This document shows positions 52,257 to 62,308 of a stretch of 64,000 bases of DNA, one piece after another. Each line of letters opens with the position of its first letter. The stretch's first letter is position 1. Source of the DNA: Allochromatium tepidum. Its GTDB lineage: Bacteria; Pseudomonadota; Gammaproteobacteria; Chromatiales; Chromatiaceae. The position numbers and the translations under genes were made by a program. The stretch spans positions 2,316,001 through 2,380,000 of the forward strand of contig NZ_AP024563.1 of assembly GCF_018409545.1 (NCBI RefSeq), in the 5' to 3' direction. The notes under the pieces were generated by a model. It worked only from the letters and a program-made list of their open reading frames with translations. It was not told the origin of the DNA and made no database searches.

Positions 52257-52537
52257 ACGCGCCCTCCCCCGCCGTCACCTGCGACGACTGCGCGGCGGCC
52301 TGCTGCAAGCTCGAAGTCGTGTGTCTGACCGAGACCGGAGTGCCGCGCCACTTCACCGCGCGCGATGCCTGGGGCGCGGTCGTCATGGAGCGTCTGGACG
52401 ATGGCTGGTGCGCGGCGCTCGACCGCGACAGCCTGCTCTGCCGCATCTATGAGCAACGCCCGCTGCTGTGCCGCGAGTTCGAGATGGGTGGCCCCGACTG
52501 TCTCGCCGAGCGGGAGGCCGCATGGCACAACAGTTGA
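52253..52537 (+). CDS. YkgJ/UPF0153 cysteine-cluster protein
   Basis: A 94-residue protein with eight cysteines in the pattern C-x2-C-x3-CC, then CAALDRDSLLCRIYEQRPLLC and PDC. The YkgJ family probably binds zinc or an iron-sulfur cluster and is functionally uncharacterised. It overlaps subunit B by 4 bp and subunit D by 16 bp, so it is translated with the ATPase and may serve its assembly or regulation. Confidence 0.88.
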   Translation: MNAPSPAVTCDDCAAACCKLEVVCLTETGVPRHFTARDAWGAVVMERLDDGWCAALDRDSLLCRIYEQRPLLCREFEMGGPDCLAEREAAWHNS

Positions 52538-53142
52538 TCAAGGTTCCGCCGACCAAGAACACCCTGCTCAAGCTCAAGAAGCAGGTCCGGTTCCTGGAGG
52601 ACGGCCACGACCTGCTGGAGCGCAAGCGCGAGCTGCTCACGCGCCTGGTCTATGAACGCATCGGCGAATATCGCCGTCTGCGCGCCGAGTCCGAACGCGC
52701 GCTGACCGAGGCGTACCAGTGTCTGGCCATCACCCATCTGCGCATGGGCAGCCGCGCCATCCGTCAGGCCTCGCTCGGCGTGGAGCCGGCCCTACAGGTC
52801 GACATCCTGCCGCGACGGGCGCTCGGGGTGGAGTATCCGGCGGTCACGAGCGAGCGTCTGCCGCTCAAGCCGGTCGGATTGCTGGGGACGGACGTGAGCT
52901 TCGACACCACGCGCGACCATCTGGCCGAGGCCGCCGTGCAGCTCGCGCGGCTCTCGGAGGTCGAGACCGCGCTCCATCGTCTGCTCGAAGAACAGCGCAA
53001 GGCCCGGAAGCGGGTCAATGCGCTCAAGTACAACATCATCCCACGCTATCACCGCACCATCCGCTTCATCCAGTCCTCGCTGGAGGAGGAGGAGCGCAAT
53101 ACGCTGTTCCAGGTCAAGCTGTTGCGCGGGCAGACGCGCTAA
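52522..53142 (+). CDS. V/A-type ATPase central shaft subunit D
   Basis: The 206-residue rotor axle forms a long antiparallel coiled coil: PPTKNTLLKLKKQVRFLEDG, HDLLERKRELLTRLVYE and a C-terminal RVNALKYNIIPRYHRTIRFI, which is the family signature. The start MAQQLIK lies inside the ykgJ end. It converges on bphP with a 4-bp overlap. Confidence 0.95.
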   Translation: MAQQLIKVPPTKNTLLKLKKQVRFLEDGHDLLERKRELLTRLVYERIGEYRRLRAESERALTEAYQCLAITHLRMGSRAIRQASLGVEPALQVDILPRRALGVEYPAVTSERLPLKPVGLLGTDVSFDTTRDHLAEAAVQLARLSEVETALHRLLEEQRKARKRVNALKYNIIPRYHRTIRFIQSSLEEEERNTLFQVKLLRGQTR

Positions 53143-54719
53143 CGCCCCAGGAAACGGGCGTTGATGTCGTGCAGCACCAGGCTCCTGAACTTCTTGGCGC
53201 GTAGCAGATCGGCCTCGGTCCAGGGCTCGGACTGGCGCGCCGTGGTCTCGATCCAGCGCGCGAAGGATGAACGCGGCGAGAGCACCTGACGCTGTTCGTC
53301 GAAGAGCGCGCTCTTGCGCGGGTCGCCGGCCCAGTAGACGGTGTGCGGCTGCTCGGGACGCCACCACAGGAACCAGCGGTCGCCGGTCTCGCGATAGCCG
53401 TCGACGCGCACCGCCAGCAAGCCGCTGGCTTGCTCGGCATAGTGCATGGATTCCGGGAACAGCGATGAGAGCCGGTCGGTGGCGAAGATCGGGTCGGGCA
53501 CCGTCTCGCGCAGCCAATCGACCAGGGCGCGGATGTCGGAGGACGCCGGCGTCTGGCCGAAGGTCACGATGGTGTGATCGTCGACGAGCGCCGCGCCCGT
53601 GGCGCGTGCCAGCGACAACAGCGCCTGGCCGAGCGTCCTGTCGACCAGATTGGCCTGTCCGTCCTTCATCTCCATGATCAGATCGCGCTCGTCCTCCGAG
53701 AGCCGTAGCGCCGAGAGCAGGGCCAGGATCTCCTGATCGCTCTCGTTGAGATCCATCAGCCGCCGTGTGCTCTGATAGCCGGAGATGGCGAGCGTGAACA
53801 CCTGGGTCATCTCGGCGCAGCGCAGACGCACCGGTAGCGGCAGCCGACGCGGCTCGGAATGATGGCAGGCGATCAGTCCCCACAGCTCGCCGGCGATCAG
53901 GATGGAGAACGAAATCGAGGCGGTGACGCCCATGTTCCGGAGATATTCCAGATGCACCGGCGAGACGGCGCGCAGATCCGAGAGCGAGAGATCGGCGATC
54001 TCGCCGGGGTCGAGGCTCAGGATCGGGACGTTGGTCGTGTGGATATCGGGGATCTGACGATGCGAGTTGAGCCGGTAGAGATTGCGCGCGATCTGGGGGA
54101 TGTCTGAAGCCGGATACCTCAGGCCCAGATAGGGCGGCAGGCCCTCCACCAGACTCTCCGAGATGACCTCGCCGCAGCCGTCGTCACGAAAACGGTAGAT
54201 CATGACCCGTTCGAAGCCGGTCGCCGCGCGCATCTCGTCGGCCAGATACCGGCAATGGCTCGCCCAGTCGCGCTCGGAATAGGGCATCCGGTAGAGCCGG
54301 TGCGGCACGGGCCGGTAGGCTTCGCCATACTGGGCGGCGGGCAAGGCGAGTTCCAGCTCCAGCAGCCAGTTGTGTTCGTTGCAGGAGAGCAGACCATCGA
54401 GTCGGCCTTGCGGACCCGACAGCAGATCCGGATAGAGACGCTTGCCGGCACTGGCGCGCATCCAGGCGTCGGGCGCGCCGGCGATGTCGGCCGGCTCGGT
54501 CTTGGGCGGAAAGTCCGGCAGCCGTTCGGTGAGCACCCGACCAAGGACCGATTCAGGCGACCAGCCGGTCCAGGACTCCAGATTGGCGCTCGCGAAACGA
54601 ACGAGCGGATCCCCCGTCCGACCGCCTAGCAGACAACCCCAAGGTTGGATAGACTGCACGCGATGAAGCTGCTCGCGCTCGCATTCGGCCAGGAAGCCCG
54701 GGGCTAGGGATTCGCTCAT
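53139..54719 (-). CDS. bphP: Bacteriophytochrome photosensory core without output domain
   Basis: A 526-residue PAS-GAF-PHY module. The biliverdin-binding Cys13 lies in AECEREQLHRVQSIQPWG. The GAF domain has LRYPASDIPQIARNLY and the chromophore His in IACHHSEPR. The PHY tongue is recognisable from WRPEQPHTVYWAGDPRK and SPRSSFARW. The protein stops about 25 residues after the tongue, where a histidine kinase or GGDEF domain normally starts. It is divergent from bphO (49 bp apart). It could act as a stand-alone photosensor signalling through protein contact. Confidence 0.92.
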   Translation of the reverse strand: MSESLAPGFLAECEREQLHRVQSIQPWGCLLGGRTGDPLVRFASANLESWTGWSPESVLGRVLTERLPDFPPKTEPADIAGAPDAWMRASAGKRLYPDLLSGPQGRLDGLLSCNEHNWLLELELALPAAQYGEAYRPVPHRLYRMPYSERDWASHCRYLADEMRAATGFERVMIYRFRDDGCGEVISESLVEGLPPYLGLRYPASDIPQIARNLYRLNSHRQIPDIHTTNVPILSLDPGEIADLSLSDLRAVSPVHLEYLRNMGVTASISFSILIAGELWGLIACHHSEPRRLPLPVRLRCAEMTQVFTLAISGYQSTRRLMDLNESDQEILALLSALRLSEDERDLIMEMKDGQANLVDRTLGQALLSLARATGAALVDDHTIVTFGQTPASSDIRALVDWLRETVPDPIFATDRLSSLFPESMHYAEQASGLLAVRVDGYRETGDRWFLWWRPEQPHTVYWAGDPRKSALFDEQRQVLSPRSSFARWIETTARQSEPWTEADLLRAKKFRSLVLHDINARFLGR

Positions 54720-54768
54720 GATCTGTGCTCGGGGGTATTTGGTTCGGTTAGCGCGATATTAAACCATT

Positions 54769-55422
54769 ATGGACACATGCATGTCGTCTCCCAAACCCTG
54801 TTCCAGACCACGAATCGAAATCGACCTGGTCGAAATCGACCTGGCCGGCGCGCTGCGCCGGGCCACGGCCGGCGTCCATGCCGAGATCGAACGGCTTCCC
54901 CTGATGTCGCGTCTGACCTCGGAGACGGCGACGCTCGATGACTATCAGTGCTATCTGCGCGCCATCCTGACCATCCATGCGCCGCTGGAACAGGTACTCT
55001 ACGACGGGCTCGACGAGACGGTCCGCGATCGGCTCGGCGTTCGCCCCAAGCTGCCGGCCCTGCTGGCGGATATGGAGGAGCAGGGCCTGACGTTCGACAG
55101 GCCCGTACCGGCGGTCGCGCCGGCCCCGCTGCTTCCCGACGATCTCAGTGCCCGTGTGGGCGGACTCTATGTCCTGGAAGGCGCCACGCTCGGCGGACGG
55201 ACCATCGCCCGCCATCTACGGCGCCTCATCGGTGAACCACTGGGTTCGACGCACTTCCTCGACTTCCACGGCCGGCAGACCTCGGCCGCCTGGAAGGGCT
55301 TCACGAGCGGACTCAATGCGCTCGCCGCGCAACAGGCACTGATTCCGGATCGGGTGATCGCGGGCGCCCTGGCCGTGTTCGCCTACGTCCACACACGCCT
55401 CGAACCGGCCGCTGGTACCTGA
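54769..55422 (+). CDS. bphO: Heme oxygenase (biliverdin-forming)
   Basis: The 217-residue protein resembles BphO heme oxygenases: the proximal His in ALRRATAGVHAEIERLPLM, and YVLEGATLGGRTIARHLRR with the Gly-rich distal helix. It makes biliverdin IXa, the chromophore of the divergent BphP. The pair shares a 49-bp intergenic region. Met 54781 is an alternative start. Confidence 0.93.
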   Translation: MDTCMSSPKPCSRPRIEIDLVEIDLAGALRRATAGVHAEIERLPLMSRLTSETATLDDYQCYLRAILTIHAPLEQVLYDGLDETVRDRLGVRPKLPALLADMEEQGLTFDRPVPAVAPAPLLPDDLSARVGGLYVLEGATLGGRTIARHLRRLIGEPLGSTHFLDFHGRQTSAAWKGFTSGLNALAAQQALIPDRVIAGALAVFAYVHTRLEPAAGT

Positions 55423-55467
55423 CCGGCCAGTCTCAGTCGACCAGCTCTATATGGAGAGGAGCGCCCC

Positions 55468-58400
55468 ATGACGACACCCCAGAGCCATGGCCGTGAGCGA
55501 CGGCTCCATGCACGCTATCGCGTCGATCTCGGTGCCGAGATCCAGGGAACGCACGGTCTGGTGATCCACGGCCGGGTGCGCGACATCTGTTCCGGCGGAC
55601 TCTTCCTGGAACTCGAACTCGGCCAGGTGAGTGACTGTCCATGCATTGGCGAACAGTTGCACATACACATCGCCCTTCCCGATGGACGAGAATCCGCGAG
55701 CGCCCTGGCCGAAGTCATGCGTCTGACACCCCAGGGATTCGGGCTGAGGTTCATGAGCCTGCTCGATGACACCCAGGTCAGACTCGGTCACTTCATCGGC
55801 CAGACCGCGGCATCCACCCCGCCGGACCAACAGGACGAGCACCCGAGTCCGCTCGATCACAATGCACTCAGGTCGATGCGCGACTCGAGTCTGGAGCTGT
55901 TGCCTGGGATTTTCGACAGATGGATCGAGTATCTCGTCGAGGCACTCTGGAAATACAGCGAGACTGCGGAGTCCGATTTTCATCGATCACTTGCCGGCAG
56001 TGAGATCGGCCTGCTCTTCCAGGCTCGACAATCCGGACGCCTGGCGCTTCAGATGCGCGATGCCATCCATGAGTCGTTCGATGGTCCCGCGCTCGCCTCT
56101 ATTCCGTCGGACGAACAGCGTAGCGAACTCAAGCTACTCGATCAGGACGAGTTCGAAAACTGGTTGGTGAAATCCGAACTCAACGCTCGGCTCGAACAGG
56201 CCTTGCAAGAGCCGCTCGGCCGACTGCGTTCACAAGCCGCGCAACTGCCGGGTCAACCGCTGCGACCGATCGAACCCGATCGTCTGATCGATCTACTGGA
56301 AAACGGCTTGGGTCAGATCGGCCTCGGTAGTCTGGTCTTGCGCATCGGCCTGCGGAGCGCCGGGCATCGGATTGCCGGAGAACTCGCCGAGTTCTATCGC
56401 GCGATTGCCGAGGGTTGGTCTCGTCTCGGCATCGAGGCCATCGAAACCACCTCCCCGCAACAACCAGTACCACCGCCAAGGGAGGATACGCCGGCCGCCG
56501 ATCCCTGGGACAGATTCGTCCCGCCGGCGGATTCGGGGCCGGATTCGGATGCGCCCCCGGTCCACCGTCCCCTACCGGCGACACCGCTTCGACGGCGTCC
56601 CGAACCGCCCCGGCGCCTGCCGTGCCCGCCGACAGCTCGCCGCCCCCGACCTGTCCCCAATTGCGAGAACTGTTCGACAACCTGCGCGCTCAAGCCGGTC
56701 AGACGCCTCCGGACGTTTCGCCCCCCAGGCTCGCGCCTTTTCAGCGCTGGCTGCGCAATCGCGACGCCCTTCAGGGCGATCCCCTGACGCTGCCCCGTAC
56801 CCATGAGCGCGTCGCCCTGACCGAGCGTCTCGTCACCGAGATCCTGACCGATAGATCCACGCCGACCCCGCTCAAGACCGTGCTGGAGCGCATCCCCGCG
56901 CACCTGCTTTCCATGGCGGTGACCTATCCGGGTGCACTCCTCGATGACCAGCATCCACTGGTACGGCTGCTCGATCGAGTCGATCGACTCGCGCGTCTGC
57001 TGCCCAATGGCGCCCGCGACGACGCCGAGCATCAGCAGGCGTTCGAGCGCCTGATCGAGCGTCTGGTGGCCGCCGAGGCCGACGACCTCTCGACCCTGGA
57101 CGCACTCGACGCGCAGATGGACGACCTCAATGGACGTCTCGACCGACAGAGCCGCTCGAATCGAGCCCATTGGGTATCGGTCTGCGAGATCCGCGAGCGT
57201 CATCGCCAGGCCCGTGAAGCGGTTCGTCTACGGATCAACGGGATCCTGGCCGATCGGCCCATCCATCCGGTGCTCATCGAGTTACTGGAGCGCGGCTGGC
57301 GTACCCTGCTGGAAACGGCCTGTCTCGCCGGCGGTTTGGACGGCCCGCGTTGGCGTCGTCATTGGCGCACCCTGTGGCAGCTGCATCTCGAGACCTGTGG
57401 CGGCTCTCCCGAGACCGAACCCTCCATCGCCGTGGACGGCCAAAGGGTGTTACTCGAGGAGCTGCTCGACGGATTGGGCGCCATGGGGCTCACGCCCGAG
57501 GAATGCAGCGAGCTGACCGACCGCGCGCGCCAAGTGCTCGAACAGGCCCAGGCGGGGCAGATCGAACCCGGACTCTGTCGGCCCTTCACACCACTCGCAC
57601 CCGCGCCGGACGACGCCCCGGACAGCGTCGCGGGAAATGTCGCGGAAGCGGACTGGAACGCAGCCGGCAACCGGATCGACGCCCTGCCCCTTGGGGCTCT
57701 CGTCTGGAGTCACGAACGCGAAGGCCCAGTGGCGCTGCGCCTGATCTGGCGCAGCCAGGACGGCTCCCGCCTCGGTCTCACCGACCCCTTGGGCAAGCGC
57801 CTCATCAGCCTGCGTCGCAGCCGACTGATCAAAAAGCTCTTGCGCGAACAGCTCGTCATCGACATGACCGCGCCCGAGGGGAGCGTGCAACGCGCCGCCA
57901 CGATTGCGCTGGAGCGCATGCAGTCGAAGATCCGGGAGCACGACCTCCCCGATCCCCTGACCGGTCTGGCAAACCAGCACCGCCTGCGCGGAACCCTGGT
58001 CGAGCTGCTCGCGGACCCGAGTGCCAGGGACAGACCCCATGTCCTGGGATTCCTGGAACTCGACCGCTTCGATCTCATGACGTCGCAGTATGGGTTCACC
58101 CGTAGCGAGCAGATCCTCAAGGCCGTTGCCGAACTACTGCTCGCTCAGCTCCCCGAGGCCCGTTGTCTGGCCTATCTGGGCGCCGGTCGTTTCGGTGTAC
58201 TGACCGCGATCGGGGATGACGACGAAGCCCTGGCGCTCGGCGAACGTTTACGCACGGCGCTCGGGGCGCTCCCGTTCGCACCCGAGGCGAAGCCGGGGGC
58301 GCGCCGGTTCTCCTGGAGTCTGGGCCTCAGCCTGCTCGATGGTCCCCCGGCCATGCCCGAGCACTATCTCTCGGCCGTGAATCTGGCCTGTCTGACCGCC

Positions 58401-59249
58401 CGGCGCCAGGGTGGCGACCGGGTCGTCCTCTTCCGCGACGAGGATCCGCTCATCCTCAAGCAACTGGAGCAGCTCCATGCCTGGGTGCAAGCCGAGGACG
58501 CCATCCGGTCCGAACGCATACGCCTGCGTTTCCAGCCCATTGCCCCGCTCGCCGAGCTCGACCTCGAGCGCCCGGACCAGGGGGCGCATCACTCCGAGAT
58601 CCTGCTCAGCGTCTACGACGAGAACCATCAGCCGCTGCATCTGGGTGACTTCATCGCCGCCGCCGAGGCGCTGAACATGATGCCTACCCTGGACCATCAG
58701 GTCATAGAAACCACACTGCGCCGGCTCCACGAGCATCCTGAGTTCGTCGAGGGGCCGCTCGGCAGCGTGGCCATCAATGTCTCCGGTCAGACCATCGGCG
58801 AGGCCGACTTCGTCACCTGGGTCGGCCGGCGCCTGGAACATTGGGCGATTCCGGCGCAGCGCGTAGGGTTCGAAGTGACCGAGACGGCGGCCATCGTCGA
58901 CATCGAGCGCGCGGCCGCCAATCTCGCGCAACTCAAGGCACTCGGCTGTTCGCTCTATCTCGACGACTTCGGTTCGGGGCTCTCGTCCTACGGCTACCTC
59001 AAGCGTCTGCCGTTCGATTACGTCAAGATCGATGGTTCCTTCATCAAGGACATCATCAACAACCCCCATGATCAGGCCATCGTGCGCTCCTTCAATGAGA
59101 TCGCGCATTTCATGGGCAAGCAGACTGTGGCCGAATTCGTCGAGAACGCCGGCATCATCGCCCTGCTGCGCGAGATCGGTATCGACCACGTCCAGGGTTA
59201 TGCCATCGCGCGTCCCGATTTCATCGACGAGGTCGTCACCCGGCACTGA
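55468..59249 (+). pseudogene. PilZ-DUF1631-GGDEF-EAL gene with a frameshift
   Basis: Two overlapping frames (55468-56787 and onward to 59249) together read as one protein of about 1260 residues. An N-terminal PilZ domain has ERRLHARYRVDLGAEIQG and ICSGGLFLELELG. A long helical DUF1631-like region follows, then a degenerate GGDEF (GAGRF in place of GGDEF) and an EAL domain with SEILLS, NVSGQTIGE, EVTETAAI, DDFGSGLSSYGYLKRL and AEFVENAG, in which metal and base residues are kept. The frame changes by one base in a Pro/Gly-rich linker near 56550-56575, where C5 (56554-56558) and C4 runs lie. A real lesion or a homopolymer sequencing error are both possible. If intact it would bind and degrade c-di-GMP. 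Confidence 0.8.
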
Positions 59250-59397
59250 GAAACGCCGGCGTCGACATACCGGGATCCGGGCCGCTTGGCGTCCATGACG
59301 GCACCCGGTCATTTCGGCCTGGCCGGCGACTTGCGCAATCCGTCCAGCCCGAGGACGAGCGCCGGACCGAGCCAGGCCAGGGCTTAGGTTCCAGCAA

Positions 59398-59598
59398 ATG
59401 CGTTTCGAGCCGCACGCCCTGAGACTCACATTCCAGCCGCAGACGGTCGAGCTTCTCGGCCAGTCGTGAGGACTCGACCCGTCCGTCCCGGACATGGACC
59501 AGCCTCAGAGTCCGGTCGGGATGGGTGCCCGCCAGTTGCACCGCATAGTGACTGACCCAGTCGCCGTTGATCGAGCCATCGTAAGCGAAGCCGAACAT
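59398..59598 (-). pseudogene. Universal stress protein fragment
   Basis: About 66 codons from MFGFAYDGSINGDWVSHYAV to RLETHLLEPKP match the start of a UspA domain (ATP-binding fold N-terminus). After that the frame continues into Arg/Ser-rich sequence without Usp character. The usual 140 or 280 residues are not present, and no glycine-rich ATP loop was found. Confidence 0.6.
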
Positions 59599-59650
59599 CT
59601 TGAACCGCGTCCATGATGAGTCCTGGCCACGGCTCAAAGCCTAGTCGATC

Positions 59651-61015
59651 TCAGGCCTCCTCGGGGGCGGATTCCAGACGCGGACGTGCGAAATAGTCGC
59701 GCGTCAGCCGGAAGACGATCGGACTGAGCAGCAGCAGCGCCACCAGATTCGGCAGGGCCATGAGCGCGTTGAGCGTGTCGGCCACCAGCCAGATGAAGTC
59801 CAGTTGCGCGATGGCCCCGATCGGCAGCGCCAGCACCCAGAGTACCCGGAACGGCAATATGGCCCGGTCGCCGAGCAGATACTGCGCGCAGCGCTCGCCG
59901 TAGACGCTCCAGCCGAGGGTGGTCGTGTAGGCGAAGAGCATCAGTCCGATGGCGACGATGTAAGAACCGACGCCGGGTAGCGCACTCTCGAACGCCTGCG
60001 AGGATAGGGCCGCGCCGGTCGCACCCGAGTCCCAGGCGCCCGTGACCAGAATCACAAGGCCAGTGATGGAGCAGATGATGATGGTGTCGATGAAGGTGCC
60101 GATCATGGCCACCGCGCCCTGTGCGACCGGATCGTTGGACTGCGCGGCGGCATGGGCGATCGGGGCGCTGCCGAGACCGGCCTCGTTGGAGAAGACACCG
60201 CGCGCCACGCCGTATTGGATCGCCGCCGCGACCGTGGCGCCCGCGAAACCGCCGGTCGCTGCCGTCGGGTTGAACGCCTGGACGAAGACCAGTTCCAGCG
60301 CCGGCAGGATCTGCTCGCTGTTGAGCGCCAGCACCACCAGACCGCCGCTGACATAGATGATCGCCATCAGCGGCACCAGCGCCGCCGAGACATCGCCGAT
60401 GCGCTTGATGCCGCCGAGCAGCACCAGACCGGTGAACACCGCCATCACCACACCCGTGACCCAGAAGGGCACGCCGAAGGCATCCTGGGTCGCGTGGGCC
60501 ACAGAGTTGGCCTGGACCGTGTTGCCGATACCAAAGCCCGCCAGCACGCCGAAGACGGCGAAGGCCGTGGCCATCCACAGCCATTTCTTGCCCAACCCCA
60601 GCTTGATGTAGTACATGGGACCGCCGAGATGGCTGCCCTTGCCGTCGACCTCGCGATAGTGCAGCGCCAGCACGGCCTCAGCGTACTTGGTCGCCATGCC
60701 GACCAGGGCCGTGCACCACATCCAGAACAGCGCGCCCGGTCCGCCGAGGAAAATGGCCGTGGCCACGCCCGCGATGTTACCCGTGCCGACGGTCGCCGAG
60801 AGCACCGTCATGAGCGCGTGATAGGGCGGGATGTCGCCATTGCCCTGGCTGACGCGCCCGCGCCAGAGCATACGAAAACCGAAGCCGAGCTTGATGAGCG
60901 GCATCAAGCGCAGCCCCAGCATCAGAAAGAAGCCGACCCCAAGGATCAGGATCAACATCGGCGGCCCCCAGACCCAGCCGTTCAAGACGTTGATCCACGC
61001 AGTTATCTGTTCCAC
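59651..61015 (-). CDS. AGCS-family sodium:alanine/glycine symporter
   Basis: A 454-residue carrier with about ten helices. Family blocks are WGPPMLILILGVGFF, HALMTVLSATVGTGNIAGVA, GGPMYYIKLGLGKKWLWM and GVARGVFSNEAGLGSAPIAHA. It imports a small neutral amino acid with sodium. The chosen start is GTG 61015 (VEQITAWINVLNG) with a G-rich site upstream; a GTG at 61090 adds 25 residues without support. Confidence 0.93.
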   Translation of the reverse strand: MEQITAWINVLNGWVWGPPMLILILGVGFFLMLGLRLMPLIKLGFGFRMLWRGRVSQGNGDIPPYHALMTVLSATVGTGNIAGVATAIFLGGPGALFWMWCTALVGMATKYAEAVLALHYREVDGKGSHLGGPMYYIKLGLGKKWLWMATAFAVFGVLAGFGIGNTVQANSVAHATQDAFGVPFWVTGVVMAVFTGLVLLGGIKRIGDVSAALVPLMAIIYVSGGLVVLALNSEQILPALELVFVQAFNPTAATGGFAGATVAAAIQYGVARGVFSNEAGLGSAPIAHAAAQSNDPVAQGAVAMIGTFIDTIIICSITGLVILVTGAWDSGATGAALSSQAFESALPGVGSYIVAIGLMLFAYTTTLGWSVYGERCAQYLLGDRAILPFRVLWVLALPIGAIAQLDFIWLVADTLNALMALPNLVALLLLSPIVFRLTRDYFARPRLESAPEEA

Positions 61016-61232
61016 TGCCGTCGTGCCCCCGTAAAATGCGTCGAGTTGAAGGAAGACCGTCGAAAACCGAGCCGTTCGCTTCCGATCCACGCCGGACGCG
61101 ACCCGCGCGACACTATATCAAGCCCAGACGGACGACAAGGGACGCACGGCACGTGCTTTCCATGCGCACGGCTTTACCGCGAACGCCTCCAGGCCGTATG
61201 CTGGCGCGATTCTCTTCAAGCTGCGGGTTTGC

Positions 61233-61913
61233 ATGAAACTCCTCATCGACTTCCTTCCGATCCTGCTGTTCTTCATCGCCTACAAGTTCGCCGGCATCTA
61301 CTGGGCGACGGCTATGGCCATCGGTGCGACGGCGATCCAGGTCGCCTGGCTCTGGGCGCGTCATCGTCGGGTCGAGAAGATGCCGCTGGCTACCCTCGGA
61401 CTGCTGATCGTCTTCGGCGGACTGACCATCGCGCTCCACGATCCCATCTTCGTGATGTGGAAACCGACCCTGGTCAACTGGCTGTTCGCCGCCGTCTTCA
61501 TCGGCAGTCACCGGATCGGCGAGCGCACCCTGATCGAGCGCATGATGGGCCAGGCCATCGAACTGCCCAAGCCGATCTGGACGCGGCTCAATGCGCTCTG
61601 GAGCGGATTCTTCGTCTTTCTCGGGCTGGCCAATCTGTTCGTGGTCTATGTCGGCAGCGGTTTCTACGAGGCGCATCAGGCGCTGCTCGCGGCGACCGGC
61701 GAGTCCGGCACGGATCTTTCGGCCTGCGCGACGCTCTATAGCGGCGCGGTGCTGGATCTCTGCAACACGGCCCAAGCACGCGAGTCGACTTGGGTCGACT
61801 TCAAGCTCTTCGGTATGATGGGGTTGACGATCGCCTTCGTGATCGCGCAGACGCTCTATCTCTCGCGTCATGTCAAAGAAGACCCGGAACCCCAAGCCCT
61901 GGAGGCGGATTGA
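61233..61913 (+). CDS. yciB: Septation protein A / YciB (IspZ)
   Basis: The 226-residue protein has five or six helices and the family blocks [35 protein letters not shown] and [16 protein letters not shown]. YciB affects cell-envelope integrity and division in E. coli. It carries a 40-residue insertion ([18 protein letters not shown] region) absent from short homologues. Two bases separate it from yciI. Confidence 0.93.
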   Translation: MKLLIDFLPILLFFIAYKFAGIYWATAMAIGATAIQVAWLWARHRRVEKMPLATLGLLIVFGGLTIALHDPIFVMWKPTLVNWLFAAVFIGSHRIGERTLIERMMGQAIELPKPIWTRLNALWSGFFVFLGLANLFVVYVGSGFYEAHQALLAATGESGTDLSACATLYSGAVLDLCNTAQARESTWVDFKLFGMMGLTIAFVIAQTLYLSRHVKEDPEPQALEAD

Positions 61914-61914
61914 C

Positions 61915-62214
61915 GTGCTCTACGCCATCATCGCTGTCGATCATCCCAACAGCCTGTCGGCGCGCCTGCAGGCGCGGCCGGCGCATCTGGCCCGACTGGA
62001 AGCGCTACGCGACGAAGGGCGGCTGATCCTCGCCGGTCCGCATCCGGCCATCGACAGCCCGGACCCCGGCGAGGCCGGCTTCAGCGGCTCGCTGATCGTC
62101 GCCGAGTTCCCCGACCTGGCGGCGGCCGAAGCCTGGGCGGCGGACGATCCCTATCGCGCGGCGGGTGTCTACAGCGCCGTCGGCGTCAAGCCGTTCAAAC
62201 AGGTCTTTCCCTGA
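61915..62214 (+). CDS. yciI: YciI-family protein
   Basis: A 99-residue ferredoxin-like protein: [40 protein letters not shown] and [10 protein letters not shown], with the conserved His and Asp of YciI. GTG 61915 has GGAGG upstream; translation is likely coupled to yciB. Role unknown, possibly dehydratase or peroxidase-like. Confidence 0.9.
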   Translation: MLYAIIAVDHPNSLSARLQARPAHLARLEALRDEGRLILAGPHPAIDSPDPGEAGFSGSLIVAEFPDLAAAEAWAADDPYRAAGVYSAVGVKPFKQVFP

Positions 62215-62308
62215 GTCTTCGCGTCCGGGTTCACGCCTCACGTTGAACCTGGACCGGATCACCCCGTTCCGACCACTCCATTCTGTTCAATCGATGGAAT
62301 CTTTACTC

